A stretch of DNA of 64,000 bases, taken from Chenopodium formosanum (taxonomy: Eukaryota > Streptophyta > Magnoliopsida > Caryophyllales > Amaranthaceae). Position numbers and translations under genes: made by a program. Shown piece after piece: positions 25,648-39,255 of the stretch; position 1 is the stretch's first letter; every line of letters begins with the position of its first letter. The notes beneath the pieces were generated by a model. That model made no database searches, was not told the origin of the DNA, and worked only from the letters and a program-made list of their open reading frames with translations. The stretch lies in NCBI GenBank assembly GCA_024500155.1, contig CM044877.1, forward strand, positions 81,762,501-81,826,500, read 5' to 3'.

Positions 25648-28402
25648 TATACAATAACATGCATTTCATTTTCAGTGATAAAATATGCCAACCTAGCTAT
25701 ACCCATAAATTCATAAAACAATAACCTTCCTCGAAGTTTGCTTCATACTTTTATCGATTAATTTCAAAGCTATGGTTTGTCTTTTTCATGAAGATTTTTG
25801 TTCTGCCCACTATGTCATGTTGCGCATAGTTATGTAAAGATAGCTTCGAATCCTATCATACATTCATACTACGGTAGTGGAATTATCATCATGTATCATG
25901 CTTGTGCTTGGACACTTCAATAATCACTCTAGCATCTGATACACGAAATCATAACATTTTTCAGAGATTTGGATACAATATTAAAAACACAAGTGATTGT
26001 GGGAGACACATTTTAAAGTATGATTATAAAATGTTGTTTGAAATTATATATACTCACGATATTAATTGGATAATAGAGGTGTATGCTCAATTCCTAGTGC
26101 GCAAACGACGAACATCAAAATTAACTTAAAAGAAAATAAGACTACTTGTCTAACTACGTAGTATAATCAATGTAAACTCTAATGGACATAGCATTATCTT
26201 ACTTATAAATCATTGATGTTAGTCTTCATATTCGTTGAAATTTGGCTTGATGTTCACAATTTACCCTTTGCATAAATCTCCATCGTCATATTTGCTCTCA
26301 ATAATCGGTCAACTTAAGGCATGTGGTTCAAGCAAAAATAACGAATTTTTAAAATTTCTAAACCATAACTCATATAGTGCATTGTGCATATACATATTTG
26401 CAAGCAATGTGAAAATTGGATTGTTCAATTTTCAAGTTATAAAGAGTGGCCTCATAGCTCACAGTTTCATACTTTATCATCATTAGTTGATCCATGTTAC
26501 TCTTGTTAATTTATTTATAATTATTTAATTAGTAGGGTTTCATAAAAATGGATGTATATGCCTCCCTTCACTTTGATGTCGGATTGTTGTGTTTGGTGAA
26601 TGTTTGATCCAACGGTGTAATATTGATCATCTCAACACGTGTCCCCACCAAAACACTCATTCAACCACCAAATTTCCACTAGCTCTAGAAAGGTGCAAAA
26701 ACAAAAGTAATTATTTCAACCGCATTATAGTACAATCGAGTAATATAAGTGGTTCTTCACCACCTTCCCTTTCGGCTTTCAGTCAACACTCACACTTTCA
26801 CTTCTCCAACTTGTTAGTTCAACGAATGATGTATTATGAAAGATCATAGATAATACAGGTAGAAATTGTACGACTATTAAAAGCTAGCATCTCATTTTAA
26901 GAGCAATATGGAAAATATATTAGATGCATCTACTAAAATGAATGAAGAGTTTAATATTGTTTGCTTGAAACTAGAATCAATAATTTCACAATTCCACTAC
27001 ACATGTAATAACCAATTTGAACCTCATATATGGACATGTACCATGTAGTTGTTGTAGCATTAGATTAGGTGACCTATATTTGGTACTGAGTTTTATATTC
27101 AACTTATAACACGTATAAGCAATTTTTATGTTGGTATGCCCTGGTAGTCTGGTACGGTGCTACTCAAACCCTTCCCACAACACAAAACAGTTTTATGAAG
27201 GTGTATTCGAGGCATAGAGAACCTTGTTTTTTTTACCAATCATGTAATAGATACATTGAGAAAAATTATAACAAAGATATGTTATATCGCCGCGTGGCTT
27301 AGTTAGTTTAGGTCAGAGTATCTTAAATTTCGCACTATCTTATTCAATCATCTATATCATATAATATTTGATTATAATTTTGATATGTACTATTCAAAAC
27401 AGAACGAGATTAAACACAAGGTAAGACATTAACCAAGTTATATGATCAGTGCATTCGGCTTTAAGCATTGTTTGTTCATTTAAAAGTAAAAGACAAAACC
27501 AATAACATAAAAAATAATTCAAAAATTACCATATTGTTGTGGTTGGAAATCATTATAGCAAACCCCTTCAAGGACCCATCACAAATCACTATACTAGTTA
27601 CCCCATTCAGTTAACACCTAGTAAAACTAAGAAACTTTCCACCCCAAACAAATGAACACAAAAACAATGAAAATACAAAGAACCACTAGTCTTACTGCAA
27701 CACTTCATTAACTTGCTACGACTAGCTTATTATTTGTAGTAGAAGAAGTAATGGGCCTTCATAAATACTTGTTCCTACCAATTTTCTCTCTGAATGCACT
27801 TTCTTCTTGGGACGAGGAACTGTCCTTCCCCATAAGAAAGCTCCAACTCATTTGAGCCTTCTTTAATGCTCTGACCCCTCCTTCTACTTCAATTTAATGT
27901 CCTCATGTTTTTTAAAAAAAATTTCTTACTGTTTGAGTTTGTACTCCATTAATAAAAGATTGAATTTTAGCCTTCCATTGTTCAATCTAAACTGTGCTTA
28001 GTAATTTCTTCTAGGACACCTATTTCTTTTCTTGCTTTCACAATTGTTCATTTTGACCACTTGTCACTTCTTTAGGCTTTGCTTGCATCTGTTTTTCACC
28101 CCTAAAATAAAAAGTGAGTATTCATCTCTTTCATTTTTTTATTGTACTATAGTTATATTCAAGATTTTACATAATTTGTGGTGAATATTGATTTGTAAAT
28201 TTATTTTGATGGGTCCACAATAATTTGTTCATGTTTATTGTGACTATATATATTTGCAATTTAGTTCATTTTCTTGTTATCCATTTTGGGTTGGTTGTGA
28301 TTTGTGAATAAGAGAAAAGTTTGAAACTTTCTTCTTCTCTTGCTTTAAGTCTCTGATATAGTTGCTTTTAATTTGAAGATTGTTGTGAAAAAGAAGTTGA
28401 AG

Positions 28403-30893
28403 ATGAATTTTGGAATTAGTCCTGGAAATGTGGCAGTTCACCATGGAAGTTGCACTGCAAAAGTGGCTGTTGAAAGGAGGATTAAAATAGCAGAATTGGT
28501 GTTAAGGGTTTTGATATTAGGGTTGGGTGTTGCTGCTGCTGCTCTTGTTGGCTTTGATAGTGAGGTTAAGGTCATCTTTGCCATCACTAAGAAGGCTTCT
28601 TTCACTGACATGAAGTCTCTTGTGTAAGATTTACCTACTTACTTACCCTAATTGAACCCGAGCCTCGGGTTCGATTCTACTTACATTTACTTGGGGTATT
28701 GGTACAATGTAGGTAGAATCGAACCCGAGGCCGATGCTCTACCATTGAGCTCCCACTTGATTCTTAAGGAATACTTGCTGAAATTAATTTATTTCTTACC
28801 CTTACAATGCTTTTGTGTATTTTCATGTTATATTTTTGTGTAAGTATTGATGTTGTAAGTGTAATTTGATAATCAGGTTCTTGGTGATAGCTAATGGGAT
28901 AGTTGCTGCTTATTCACTGGTGCAAATAGTGAGGTGCGTTTTGGGAGTGATCAGAGGAAGTGTTCTCTTTAGCAAACCTCTAGCCTGGCTCATCTTCTCT
29001 GGAGATCAGGTATACTGATTTACTCATACTGTCTTATGCTTTACATAAGCTTATGTAATTGGTTTTATTAGTAGAATTTAAAGATAAATGATTTCTATTT
29101 GGGAAAAATAGTGACTTTTGGTTAAGAAACTGCTTGATTGTTGCAATTAGGATCGCAAAACTGACTATTGTAGTTATATTTTAAATTGAGAAGTAACAGA
29201 GCGTTGATATATTAAGTGACAGATAATATTGAAGAAGTAATATAAGTTGAAAGTTTGTTTATGATCTTGTTAAATTAACAATGCTCAAGGTTAAGTAAAT
29301 ATTTTCTAATCTAAGGAACAAATATGATGCAAAATTTGTGTGCTACTTATTAATTGGTATGATTTAGTGGGCCAGACATTAAGTTTCCTTAGGATTACTT
29401 CATAACCTATCTTGTCTAGCTTACTGGTCCCTTAGTTCCTCAAGTAATGCAAGCTCCATCACCATTAAAGAAGCATCATAAATTGTACTGACACCCACCA
29501 TTATGTACGATTTGAGGGTCCATTGATAAAATAGACTATAAATTTTGTACATTTTCTATAAAGGATTAGTGCAAGTTTGCCTAGTATAGTATTAGAGAGT
29601 TCATGTGCCACACGTTATAATTTTGTTGACAATGGGTTTAAAAATAAGTGATGGTTGGGCCCAATGATTTGAACCATTTATGTGCCAGTAGATCGATATG
29701 AATCTCTATGTTTGTTAGTGCCTTAGAAGTAAAGGTTGCATTTATAGACCACGCTTAGACATGCTGCTGGTGGGAAGCCTCAGGTGTTCTGTTATGGATC
29801 CTATTATCACATTGGCCATTCTGTAATAAATAGTAGATCTTCTTTGTTTAGGAAGAAGAGGATTTGTAACTATAGCATGAATGTGTGATAGTGGTTAAGC
29901 CTGAAAGATATCTAGAAAAACTGAGTATACAAATGAACAAAAGAAGTGAACTATATTTGAAGTTCCTCATTGTGGCCTTCACTGTTTTTCTGCATGGTTC
30001 TACCTCCATGTACATGTTTGTGTTTCATAAGAATTTCTAAAGATGGAGGACGGTTCTCCGTTTGTGTCATATAAAACAATTGGAGATTGGGTAACTAGGC
30101 TCTAAGTCCCCATACAAATTTCTTAGTGGAGTTTATTCGTCTTGCCAATTGCCAAGTCGCTAAGTACCACATTGGGTATTGAGTTAATATATTAACTCTT
30201 TGGTTCTGAATTCTGATGTCTTCTGAAAGGTGCTACATTAGTGATCATTGGGGCACATCTATGAATTTGTATGTTTGTTTAAAATATGAATTAGATAGAT
30301 CAGGTTAAAATGATGTCAGAATCCAGGATCTTGCTACTAAATCCTGGAAAAGCGAAAAGCAAGTAAATTTCCAGCAACTTTTTCCAGTAATGTGATTCAC
30401 AATTACACAGTAATCTTGTAATCTTGATGTGATCTTGCTGTTTCATCTGCAATGTCACCATGACTGCCAGTAATGCAATGGGTGGCCCATGAATTTATTA
30501 ACTTGATGAAGCATGAGCATTTGCATGAACTTAGATGTATGCTGGTGTAGTAAGTGTCCATATCATGTGTTAGATATTCTCAAGTCTCAACAAGTATGAT
30601 GCTTTTCACAGGCCAAAGTAACACAACTTTTTTATATGCAGGTTATGGCGTATCTGACCCTTGCAGCAGTAGCAGCAGCTGTACAGTCATCTGTGATTGG
30701 AAAGTTTGGACAAGCAGAGCTACAATGGATGAAGACATGTGGTTTCTATCCGAAGTTTTGTAATCAAATTGCAGAAGGATTAGCAAGTTCTGTGGTGGTT
30801 AGTCTTTGCACATTGATTCTCTCTGGCATCTCGGCTTTTAGCCTCTTTCGCTTATATGGAGGGAACAAAGGGAAGAGCAATACAAGATGGTAG
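28403..30893 (+). CDS. CASPL2: CASP-like membrane protein, CASPL2 type
   Basis: Exons 28403-28623, 28877-29009 and 30642-30893 give 201 residues. Four membrane spans are visible at roughly residues 39-60, 75-100, 118-138 and 160-182, the MARVEL-like topology of Casparian strip membrane domain proteins. CASPL2 signatures include ISPGNVAVHHG near the N-terminus, FTDMKSLVFLVIANGI, GSVLFSKPLAWLIFSGDQ, LQWMKTCGFYPKFCNQ and the C-terminal FSLFRLYGGNKGK. CASP-like proteins are plasma-membrane scaffolds; a specific role for this one cannot be read from the sequence. The ATG at 28403 was chosen because the only upstream in-frame alternative is TTG. Junctions keep phase (CTTGT/GTTC and CAG/GTT). Intron 1 contains a tRNA-like palindrome. 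Confidence 0.93.
28663..28755 (-). repeat. tRNA-like palindrome in CASP-like intron 1
   Basis: CCTCGGGTTCGATTCTAC and on (28663-28686) is mirrored by its reverse complement at 28707-28730, a 24-bp inverted repeat with one mismatch and a 20-bp spacer. On the minus strand the right arm continues a D-arm/A-box-like AGCTCAATGGTAGAGCATCG directly into a B-box-like GGTTCGATTC. The anticodon arm is missing, so this is a tRNA-derived remnant, not a working tRNA gene. Confidence 0.6.
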
Positions 30894-32255
30894 GCGGTAG
30901 AATAGGAATGTGTATACATATATATATTATGGCTCGTTTCTGTTGTAGTTTTTATTAATGTAATGGTGACTCAAAAGCATTTTTCAATGCGGAAAATGTA
31001 ATTCTCTCTAGTAGTTCTAAAATAATATAGGAATAGCTATGGTAAAGCTTAGTCTTATCTTGTGTAATTAAGTGTTTGCTCTTGATGGAAATATTGTTAC
31101 GAGTTTCAAAGTAGGTTTTGTATTTAGCCATTATGTGCAATCATTTTTCACTTGAATCTTGGTGCTTATGCTCTCCATGCTTTCATGTTTTCTATCATCT
31201 ACTCTCTTCTCCCTTAAAAGTGCACCATCTTCAACATTTCAATTAAGATTTGTATAGCAATTTATCCTAAGAATTTCACTTTATTAGAGCTAACTCTCAA
31301 ATCTTTTTTGCAAGACTAGATGAAATTAGTGGTAGTAGGCCTCATTGCTCGTTAGTAGGCCGGAAGGGTCTTATCTTGTCGATTGCAACTTAAGAACCAA
31401 GACCCTCGGTAAAGGAAGGTTTTGGAATTTACAGTACCAAAGAGCGGGACATTTAGTTATCCTTGCTTCCCTTGATCCCGCAGCAAATCACATGGTCAAT
31501 CAAATCACCTGTAGGCTCTAGTATACGAGTGTAGCAGCTTACAAAGATAGAAATATAGACACACTGGCTTCTCTTAAAGAAAAAATAAAATTGTAGGCGC
31601 TTTGTTCTTAATAATCCATGTAATATTTTCTTTCAATATTTGTTTCACTTTCTTTTTCGTTATAACCTTGCAATTTATTTTACGAAGATTACCCTGTCGT
31701 CTAAAATTTCTGCTGTTGGGCATTTCATGCAGAATCATGCACACTTGCAAAAGCACTGCTAATTTATCAACATCATAGACATCCAGGGCTGGAAGCATTG
31801 GTTTGTTGCCTCCGTAAATAAGATCAAAGAGGGCATACTTGCCTTAACTCATTTTTCAACAAACCGAAGCAATTTCAATGTAATCTATCTTCCCCTTAGA
31901 TATTGCCATATTGGTTGTAATTTGAAGCAGAGTTTCTGTTTATCACTTTATCCACCTTTTTATTAACAGTAAACTAATAGTCTCTTTAAATGTTGGAGGC
32001 CTTGAGGCGACAGTTACACCATCTTGTATCTGGAATTTGGGTGGTTCCTAATGTACTTACCGTCCTCTCCAATATCATGAAGATGCATAATAGACTACAA
32101 TCAGACAATTACATAGAGGATAGTTGTCCAAGCCCTCAACTTCAGACAAAATTATTCAACACTTAAAACTGATCAACAGCAAATAATAATTATAAAAAAA
32201 AACAAAAAAAAAAAAAAAAAAAAAAACAGAATTGATAGGAGGTTACACATATGAT
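30894..32255. other. Convergent intergenic region
   Basis: It holds the 3' UTRs of the CASP-like and coiled-coil genes. On the minus strand near 31690-31855 there is an open stretch (YDVDKLAVLLQVCMILHEM) with a protein-like composition that I do not recognise. It could be a decayed exon fragment. An A-rich homopolymer run lies near 32195-32226. Confidence 0.4.
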
Positions 32256-34902
32256 TCAGATAGCTTGATGGTCCATTCTCTTTCCGTATCTGTATCTATT
32301 TTCATCGGACCTGCGAAAATTTGCACGAGTTGTGTTGTTTCCAGGTCTCAAACCTCTATAATGATCAGAACTTCTTGACAGTTTATTAGCTTCCTGATTT
32401 ACTTCATAAGCCTCCTCTTCAATATAATCACACCTTATCACCCCAAACTCCTATAGTATCAACATTGAAAAGTATAAATGTTTCCAATTAGAAACAAAAC
32501 ATTTACAATACACCTTGAAGAATTGACCCTAACGTAAAGGTGGGATACATACCTTTGATTTCATCTTCGAATAGCAGGGTGTCAAGCAAGGGTTTACATC
32601 CCTCAGCAGCATATCAACTGGACTGTCAGGAGTTGTTGGATCATCGTCGCTGAAATCCTGAAATAATTGTTTCGCTATAGCACTTAGACAACAAGGCATA
32701 TTCCCAAAGAGGAGGATCCAAATTTAAAGTTGTACTGTATCTCACAGTTTAAGGTTCATTAGTAAGCTGACAAATTCTCAAGGTTGACCTTAAAAGCTTG
32801 ACACAAGACAATTGCAAGCATTTGGAATGACAGTCACCTGACTGCAGTCTATCTATCTATGTATAAAGGTTCGATCATAATATAAATACTTTATGCAGTT
32901 TGATTGTGAAATATTTTTACATACCAGGGAATTAGCAGCCTCTTCTTGATCATATATTGGTGTCCTTGGTGAGCTAAAATTACCATCAATGCATGAATTG
33001 CTTGTATACTTCACTGCCTTCACCTGTATTCACAACAATATCTACTGATCACAATGTGGTATGAAAATATGAAGACAGTAACAAAGCAGTCAAAGCTTAT
33101 TTAAAATATTTAGTTATATAGTCATATATACACTCTTGTAGTTGTATACCTCTTTCTGAGTTGCATACTTCCAAAATATAGGATACAAAGTTATAAAAGC
33201 TCACTAATATGCGGGCATCAGAATGTTCGGTTATGAACAAGTTATTATGCATAAGCCAAAAGGCAGACTATCCACTCCAATTGAATTTCATACTAAGCCC
33301 TTGGGATCTAAAGAACGAGTTATGTGATGCTAAAAGATAGAATCCAATTTGCAACAACTCCCCTCAATTGAAACTCTTAATATCCAATTTGCAACAGTTG
33401 GAAGTGTCATAGTAACATCTATCAAACTTGAAATATAAAAGCAACCTTAAGGATTAATATGACTCCTAAGAGTCCTTCAAACAAGCAATGAACACTAAAA
33501 ATCGAAAGCGTTTTTCCATGAGTGCCAAAATGATACCTCTGCAAGGTCTTCTGAAAGGCATTGTAACTGACCCGTGAGGGAAGAAATCTGCCTCTGAAGA
33601 GTAGGAATGACTTGCTTAGCTTGCTTGAGTTCAGAGCCTTGTTTCTCTAAAAGCTCTTCAAGTTGAGAATTCATTTCTTCAGGAAACAAGATGGCACTTT
33701 TCAGCGCCTTTATTTCTTCCCTTTGTTTCAAGCACAAATTCTTCAACTTCTCTACCTATTATAGTTGAGGCAAAACAAATAAAATGAACACCATGTACAC
33801 AACTTCATCATTGTGCAAACTAAACATATCAATATATAGATCAAGTACAATAATGAAGTGATTGTAATTCATTCCGTTCAAATTTGACATTATACAGATC
33901 CAAAATTCAAATGCTTATTAACTACATTAATAATAGATTAATAACAGATTAACACTAACTAACTTAGTTGAATAAAGCTTTGAGACATGGAATCAAATCT
34001 CATTAAAACCACCACCCTTTGTGGCTCACTTTACACTAAAATTAACATGCACATAGTCAGTCAAGCCAAAAGCAAAGAATTTTTTTTTAAAAAAGTAAAC
34101 TTTACATGGTATCCATCTCTTTCAAGCTTTTCTCTACCCAAAAAAAAGGCAAAATTATCAATAACATGGAATCAGCTTATATTTCATCCAAACTTTTAAA
34201 CATTATCTAAAAATTCAAACGCTTATTAAAATACATTTACAACAAATTAATAAAAGACTAATTCGGCTTAGTTGATTAAAGTCTGAAAGGAGGTCGTAGT
34301 TAGTACCCGAGACATGGAATCAAATCTCGTTTAAATCACTATCTATAAACTAAAACCAACAAGCATATAATTAAAAAAGAGGAAGTGAAAATTACTTCAA
34401 GATTGCGTTCTTGGAGCAAAGATTTGAGGTCAGAAATCTGAGCTTCCTGATCTTTATTTAAGGTGAGAAGCTCCCTCTCACTCCTGAGCACCATTGCTAG
34501 TGTTCTGGTATTCGTCTTCACTTCCGTCAATGCTTTCACCTTCTTATCGCTCGAATTCGACCCTTTACCAAATAATTTCTTAGGAAGAGCGCTCAAGTTT
34601 GAGCCTTTCCGAGCTGATTTCTTCAAATCCTCTGCTATAAAATCAGCTGGGATAATCAGCGGTAATGGGCGATCGCCATTGCTCTTGGTTTTGGAGCTTG
34701 AAACTGTTCTCTTCTCCATGAATTTCTTGACCATAGTAGTGAAATTATGGTCGGGTTTGGTGGAATTAAGCTTGGTAATTGCATTCTTTTTGGGGAGGAA
34801 TGATTTAGGGTTTGGATTGAATTCGGCAGAAGATGATGGTGAAGTTTGGGAATCGAATGAAGAGTAACGAGAAGCAGCTTTTCTATATCCAGAGGATGAC
34901 AT
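32256..34902 (-). CDS. Coiled-coil protein of unknown function
   Basis: Minus-strand exons 34902-34396, 33755-33537, 33023-32925, 32657-32553 and 32450-32256, all phase 0, encode 374 residues. The N-terminal ~135 residues are Ser/Lys-rich and basic (KKFMEKRTVSSSKTKSNGD), suggesting disorder and possible nuclear or cytoskeletal association. Residues ~137-242 form a long coiled coil (SERELLTLNKDQEAQISDLK, then ELLEKQGSELKQAKQ and LQRQISSLTGQL). A conserved-looking acidic/proline stretch follows (DFSDDDPTTPDSPVD), then a C-terminal Arg/Tyr-rich tail (RRSDENRYRYGKRM). I recognise it only as a plant coiled-coil family protein and cannot name it. The start is the first ATG with exon-like composition. 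The gene diverges from ADA2 across the satellite-carrying transposon. Confidence 0.82.
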
Positions 34903-35469
34903 TTGAATATTAGATTGAAGTGAGATAATCAAATTGAATTTGAAATTGAATTGTGGAAAACAACAAACAAGAAAGATAAATAGGGGAATTGGTGGTCTTT
35001 TTGACAAGTAGCAGTTTGTTGTCGGGTGGAATTCAAATTGTTGATAGCGCGGGATAATCGATGAGTCGCTATTTGTTTTTGTTGCTACTGTATCTGTATC
35101 TCTATCACTCTTTCTGATAACTGCTACGTTAAGCATCCACCGTTTTCGTAATTGTTGGTCCGTTTAGATTGGGCCTGTCAAGCATTGCATTTTACATGCC
35201 CATTAACTATCATTTCAGCTGCCCCTTGAACCAACAATTGCAATGTTTGATAGGCATATAGAGCTGTTAAAAGTTGACCCGACCTGAAATACTGACTCAA
35301 ACCCGATTATTAACCAACTCATCTGAACCCGAAAAAATGGTAACCCAAACCCGACCTGAAATCAACCCTAGACCCGAGTTGACCCGAGTATGTAAGACTC
35401 AAACTCGAATATGAACTGACCTAGAGATGACCTAACCCGAATGTAACCCGTAAATTACTTACCTGAACC

Positions 35470-35974
35470 AAACCCCACTTGAACCGAACTTGACCCAAAC
35501 CCGTTTTAACCCATCAAAACCTGAATTTAACCCGACTTGTTACTAACCTGAGATGAATTCAACCCGACCCGTTCATAACCCGATCCGAATTTAACCTAAC
35601 TTGTTACAAACCCGACCCGAAATCAACCCGACTTGTTATTGACCTGACCCAAATTCAACCCGACTTGATATTGACCTAACCCGAGTTTTACCAGATCTAT
35701 TACTCACCCGACCCAAAAATTCAACCCGATCTGTTACTAACCCAACTCGAAATTAACACGATTTGTTATTGACCCGACCTAAATTCAACCCAAATTGTTC
35801 CTGACCCGGTTTCAAATCACCTTAAATGCAATTTAGACCATCTTATTACTGTTGATCAAAACATTTTGTCTAGGGAGACCAAATCGGTCGACGCCAGCAA
35901 AAGAAAGGAGCATCATCCTCAAGTTTAAGAGTTAAATATAGTATATATTTGTTGTATGGTCAAAGGAGATAATT
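35470..35974 (+). repeat. Left ~505-bp direct repeat bounding the satellite array
   Basis: This segment, from ACTTGAACCGAACTTGACCC through the core ending GTCAAAGGAGATAATT, is repeated with small differences at about 38097-38602. The left copy stops abruptly at AATT, where the satellite begins. The right copy continues into ATCTTCCTAAATTATAG. Confidence 0.8.
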
Positions 35975-38079
35975 CCCGATTTTGGAACTTTTTGACTTTT
36001 TTTGCCCGAAAATAAAAATTGCCGAAATATTTACCATGGTCCCTAATACCCTCTGGGAGTCCAATTGGGTTGGTGGAACCATCCAATTTGCCTTTAAACG
36101 GCCAATTTACCGGTTTACAACTTGAACCGATTTCTTTAACTCAAGCCTACCACGAAAATCTATGACAACATATAATCATCATATATGGTTCCAAACGACA
36201 TTATATGACCTTCAGATGTATTCCTTAAAATCTCAAGACTTTGCGACATTGGGCCCCGAAACCTCCAAAATTTCTCAAAAAGCGTGGATATTAGCCTTCA
36301 ATTTTGGAAATTTTTGACTTTTTTCGGCTCGAAAATAAAAATTGTCGAAATGTTTACAAGGTCCTTAATACCCTCCAGAGTCAAATTGGGTGGATGGAAC
36401 CATCCAATTTGCCTTTAAATGGCCAATTTATCGGTTTAAAATTTGCACAGATTTCATAAACTTAAGCCTACCACGAACATTTATGACAACATATAATGAA
36501 TTAATGATCATATATGGTTCCAAATGACATTATATGACCCCGAGATGTATTCCCTAGAATATCAAGGCTTTTCGATACCAGGCCCTGAAACCTATAAAAT
36601 TTATCAAAAAGCGTGGATATTAGCCTTTATTTTTGGAATTTTTAGTCTTTTTTCGCCCGAAAATAATAATTGCCGATATGTTTACTATAATCCCTAATAC
36701 CCTTTGGGAGTCCAATTGGGTGGGTGGAGCCATCCAATTTGTCTTTAAACAGCCTATTTACCGGTTTATAACTTGCCCTGATGTCATTAAATCAAGTCTA
36801 CCACGAACATATATGACAACAAATAATGATCAAATATAGTTCCAAACGACATTATATGATCCCAAGATGTATCCCCTAGAATTTCAAGACATTTCGACAC
36901 TAGGCCCCGAATTCTCCAAAGTTTCTCAAAAAGCGTGGTTAGCCTTCAATTTTGAAAATTTTGACTATTTTTCGCCCGAAAATAAAAATTTCCGAAATGT
37001 TTACCATGATCCCTAATATTTTCCGGGATTCCCATTGAGTGGGTGGAACCATCCAATTTTCCTTTAAACGACCAATTTACCGGTTTACAACTTGCACCGA
37101 TTTTATTAACTCAAGCCTACCACGAACATTTATGACAACAAATAATGATCATATATGGTTCCAAACGGCATTATATATATGTCCCTGAGATTTATCCCTT
37201 AGAATTTCAACACTTTTCGACACCGAGCCCTGAAACCTCAAAAATTTCTCAAAAAACGTGGATATTAGTCTTCAATTTTGAATTTTTTTGACTTTTTTTT
37301 GCCCGAAAATAAAAATTCCCGAAATGTTTACCATGGTCCCTAATGCCCTCCCGGAGTCCAATTAGGTTGTGGAACCATCCAATTTGCCTTTAAACGGCCA
37401 ATTTACCGGTTTACAATTTACATGGATTTAATTAACTCAATCATACTACGAACATTTATGACAACTTATAATGATCATATATAGTTCCGAACGGCATTAT
37501 ATGACCCGAGATGTATCCCCTAAAATATCAACAGTTTTCTACACTGGGCCCCAAAATCTCCAAAAATTTTCAAAAAAAGTGGATATTAGGCTTCAATTTT
37601 GGAATTTTTTGACTTTTTTTCGCCCGGAAATAAAAATTGCCGAAATGTTTACCATGAACCCTAATATCCTCCGGGAGTCTAATTGGGTAGGTGGAACCAT
37701 CCAATTTGCTATAAAACGACCAATTTACCGGTTTATAAACTTGTACCGATTTCATTAATTCAAGCCTACCACGAACATTTATGATAACAAATAATGATCA
37801 TGGTTCTAAACGGCATTATATGACCCCGAGATGTATCCCATAGAATTTCAATATTTTTCGACACCAAGCCCTGAAACCTCCAAAATTTCTCAAAAAGCGT
37901 GTTTAATTTTGGATTTTTTTGACTTTTTTTCGCCCGGAATAAAAATTGCTGAAATGTTTACCATGGTCCCTAATACACTCCGGGAGTCTAATTGGGTGTG
38001 TGGAACCATCCAATTTGCTTTTAAACGACCTATTTACCAGTTTACAACTTGTACCGATTTATTGGTTTACAACGACCAA
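35975..38079 (+). repeat. Second array of ~325-bp satellite monomers, about 6.5 copies
   Basis: GTGGATATTAG landmarks near 36282, 36611, 37257 and 37578, with shortened ones near 36934 and 37897, give the same 320-329 bp period as at 1-2336. Monomers read CGCCCGAAAATAAAAATTGC, TACCATGGTCCCTAATACCC and so on. Short open frames here are repeat-derived. Confidence 0.9.
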
Positions 38080-38096
38080 TTTAATTAACTTGCACC

Positions 38097-39255
38097 GAAC
38101 CCGACTTGAACCGAAATTGACCCAAACCCGTTTTAACCCATCAAAACCCTAATTTAACCCGACTTGTTACTAACCTGACCTGAATTCAACCCGACCCATT
38201 CCTAACCCGATCCGAATTTAACCTAACTTGTTACAAACCCGACCCGAAATCAACCCGACATGTTATTGACCTGACCCAAATTCAACCCGACTTGATATTG
38301 ACCTAACCCGAGTTTTACCAGATCTATTACTCACCCGACCCAAAAATTCAACCCGATCTGTTACTAACCCGACTCGAAATTAATACGATTTGTTATTGAC
38401 CCGACCTAAAATCAACCCAAATTGTTCCTGACTCGATTTCAAATCACCTTAAATGCAATTTAGACCACTCTTTTTATTGTTGATCAAAGCATTTTGTCTA
38501 GGGAGACCAAGTTGGTCCACGCCAGCAAAAGAAAGGAGCATCATCCTCAAGTTTAAGAGTTAAATATAGTATATATTTGTCGTATGATCAAAGGAGTTAA
38601 TTATCTTCCTAAATTATAGACTATAGTTTCCTAGTATATTGTCATACATATCATAGTAAAAGGAAATAATTAGCTTGATAAAAATGATAATTATCTATTT
38701 ATAGTTAGTTGAACTCGAATATGACCTGACTTGGAAATGACCCGACCTGATTATAACCTGCAAATTATTGACTTGAACATAACCCGACTTAAATCCAAGA
38801 ATGATCCGACTTGGAAATGACCCAACGTGATTATAACCCGCAAATTATTGACTTGAGCCGAACTTGACTTGAACCCGAGAATGACCTGACTTGAAAATGA
38901 CCCGACCTGATTATAATCTGCAAATTATTGACTTGAACCGAACTCGACTCAAACTTGAGAATGACCCGACCTGATTCTAACCCGCAAATTATCGACTTGA
39001 ATCGAACTCGACTCGAACCCGAGAATTACCCTAACCCATTGTAACCCGGAAAACTCGAATTAAACCTGACCTATTGTTCACCCGACTTGAATGTAACCCG
39101 ACATGTTATTAACCCGACCCAAACCAGATAAGAAATATGACCCGACGTGACCCGACTAAAGCATGATCTAACTTAAACCCGTCTCGCATAGGTTATGGAA
39201 TTAATCCGAATTGACCCCACCCACTCTTACTCGACCCAAACCCAACCCGTTTACC
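38097..39255 (+). repeat. Right direct repeat and ACCCGACC minisatellite
   Basis: The segment begins with the second copy of the 505-bp block. It continues through an AT-rich core and a higher-order ~70-bp repeat (GCAAATTATTGACTTGA near 38759, 38839, 38919 and 38985) to the right TIR. It is collinear with 2340-3556. Confidence 0.8.

Larger units (their letters stand above)
20591..28402. other. Repeat-rich intergenic region between ACD11 and CASP-like gene
   Basis: The two genes diverge from this 7.8-kb interval. Recognisable contents are transposon copies at 20987-21156, 21833-23044, 23600-24430, 24463-25440 and 25448-25647, listed separately. 25650-27450 is AT-rich with short open frames that match nothing I recognise. 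27450-28400 should hold the CASP-like promoter and leader. Confidence 0.5.

Noticed and set aside
27285..27345. CGTGGCTTAGTTAGTTTAGG as a tRNA or SINE head
   Set aside because: Only A-box-like words are present. No B box or cloverleaf could be made.
31574..31855. Minus-strand stretch LPALDVYDVDKLAVLLQ as a kinase-like pseudogene fragment
   Set aside because: It has protein-like composition, but no motif is strong enough to assign a family.
34463..34867. 134-codon plus-strand frame opposite the coiled-coil exon 1
   Set aside because: It is an antisense shadow of a real exon that has good family-like composition and correct splicing.
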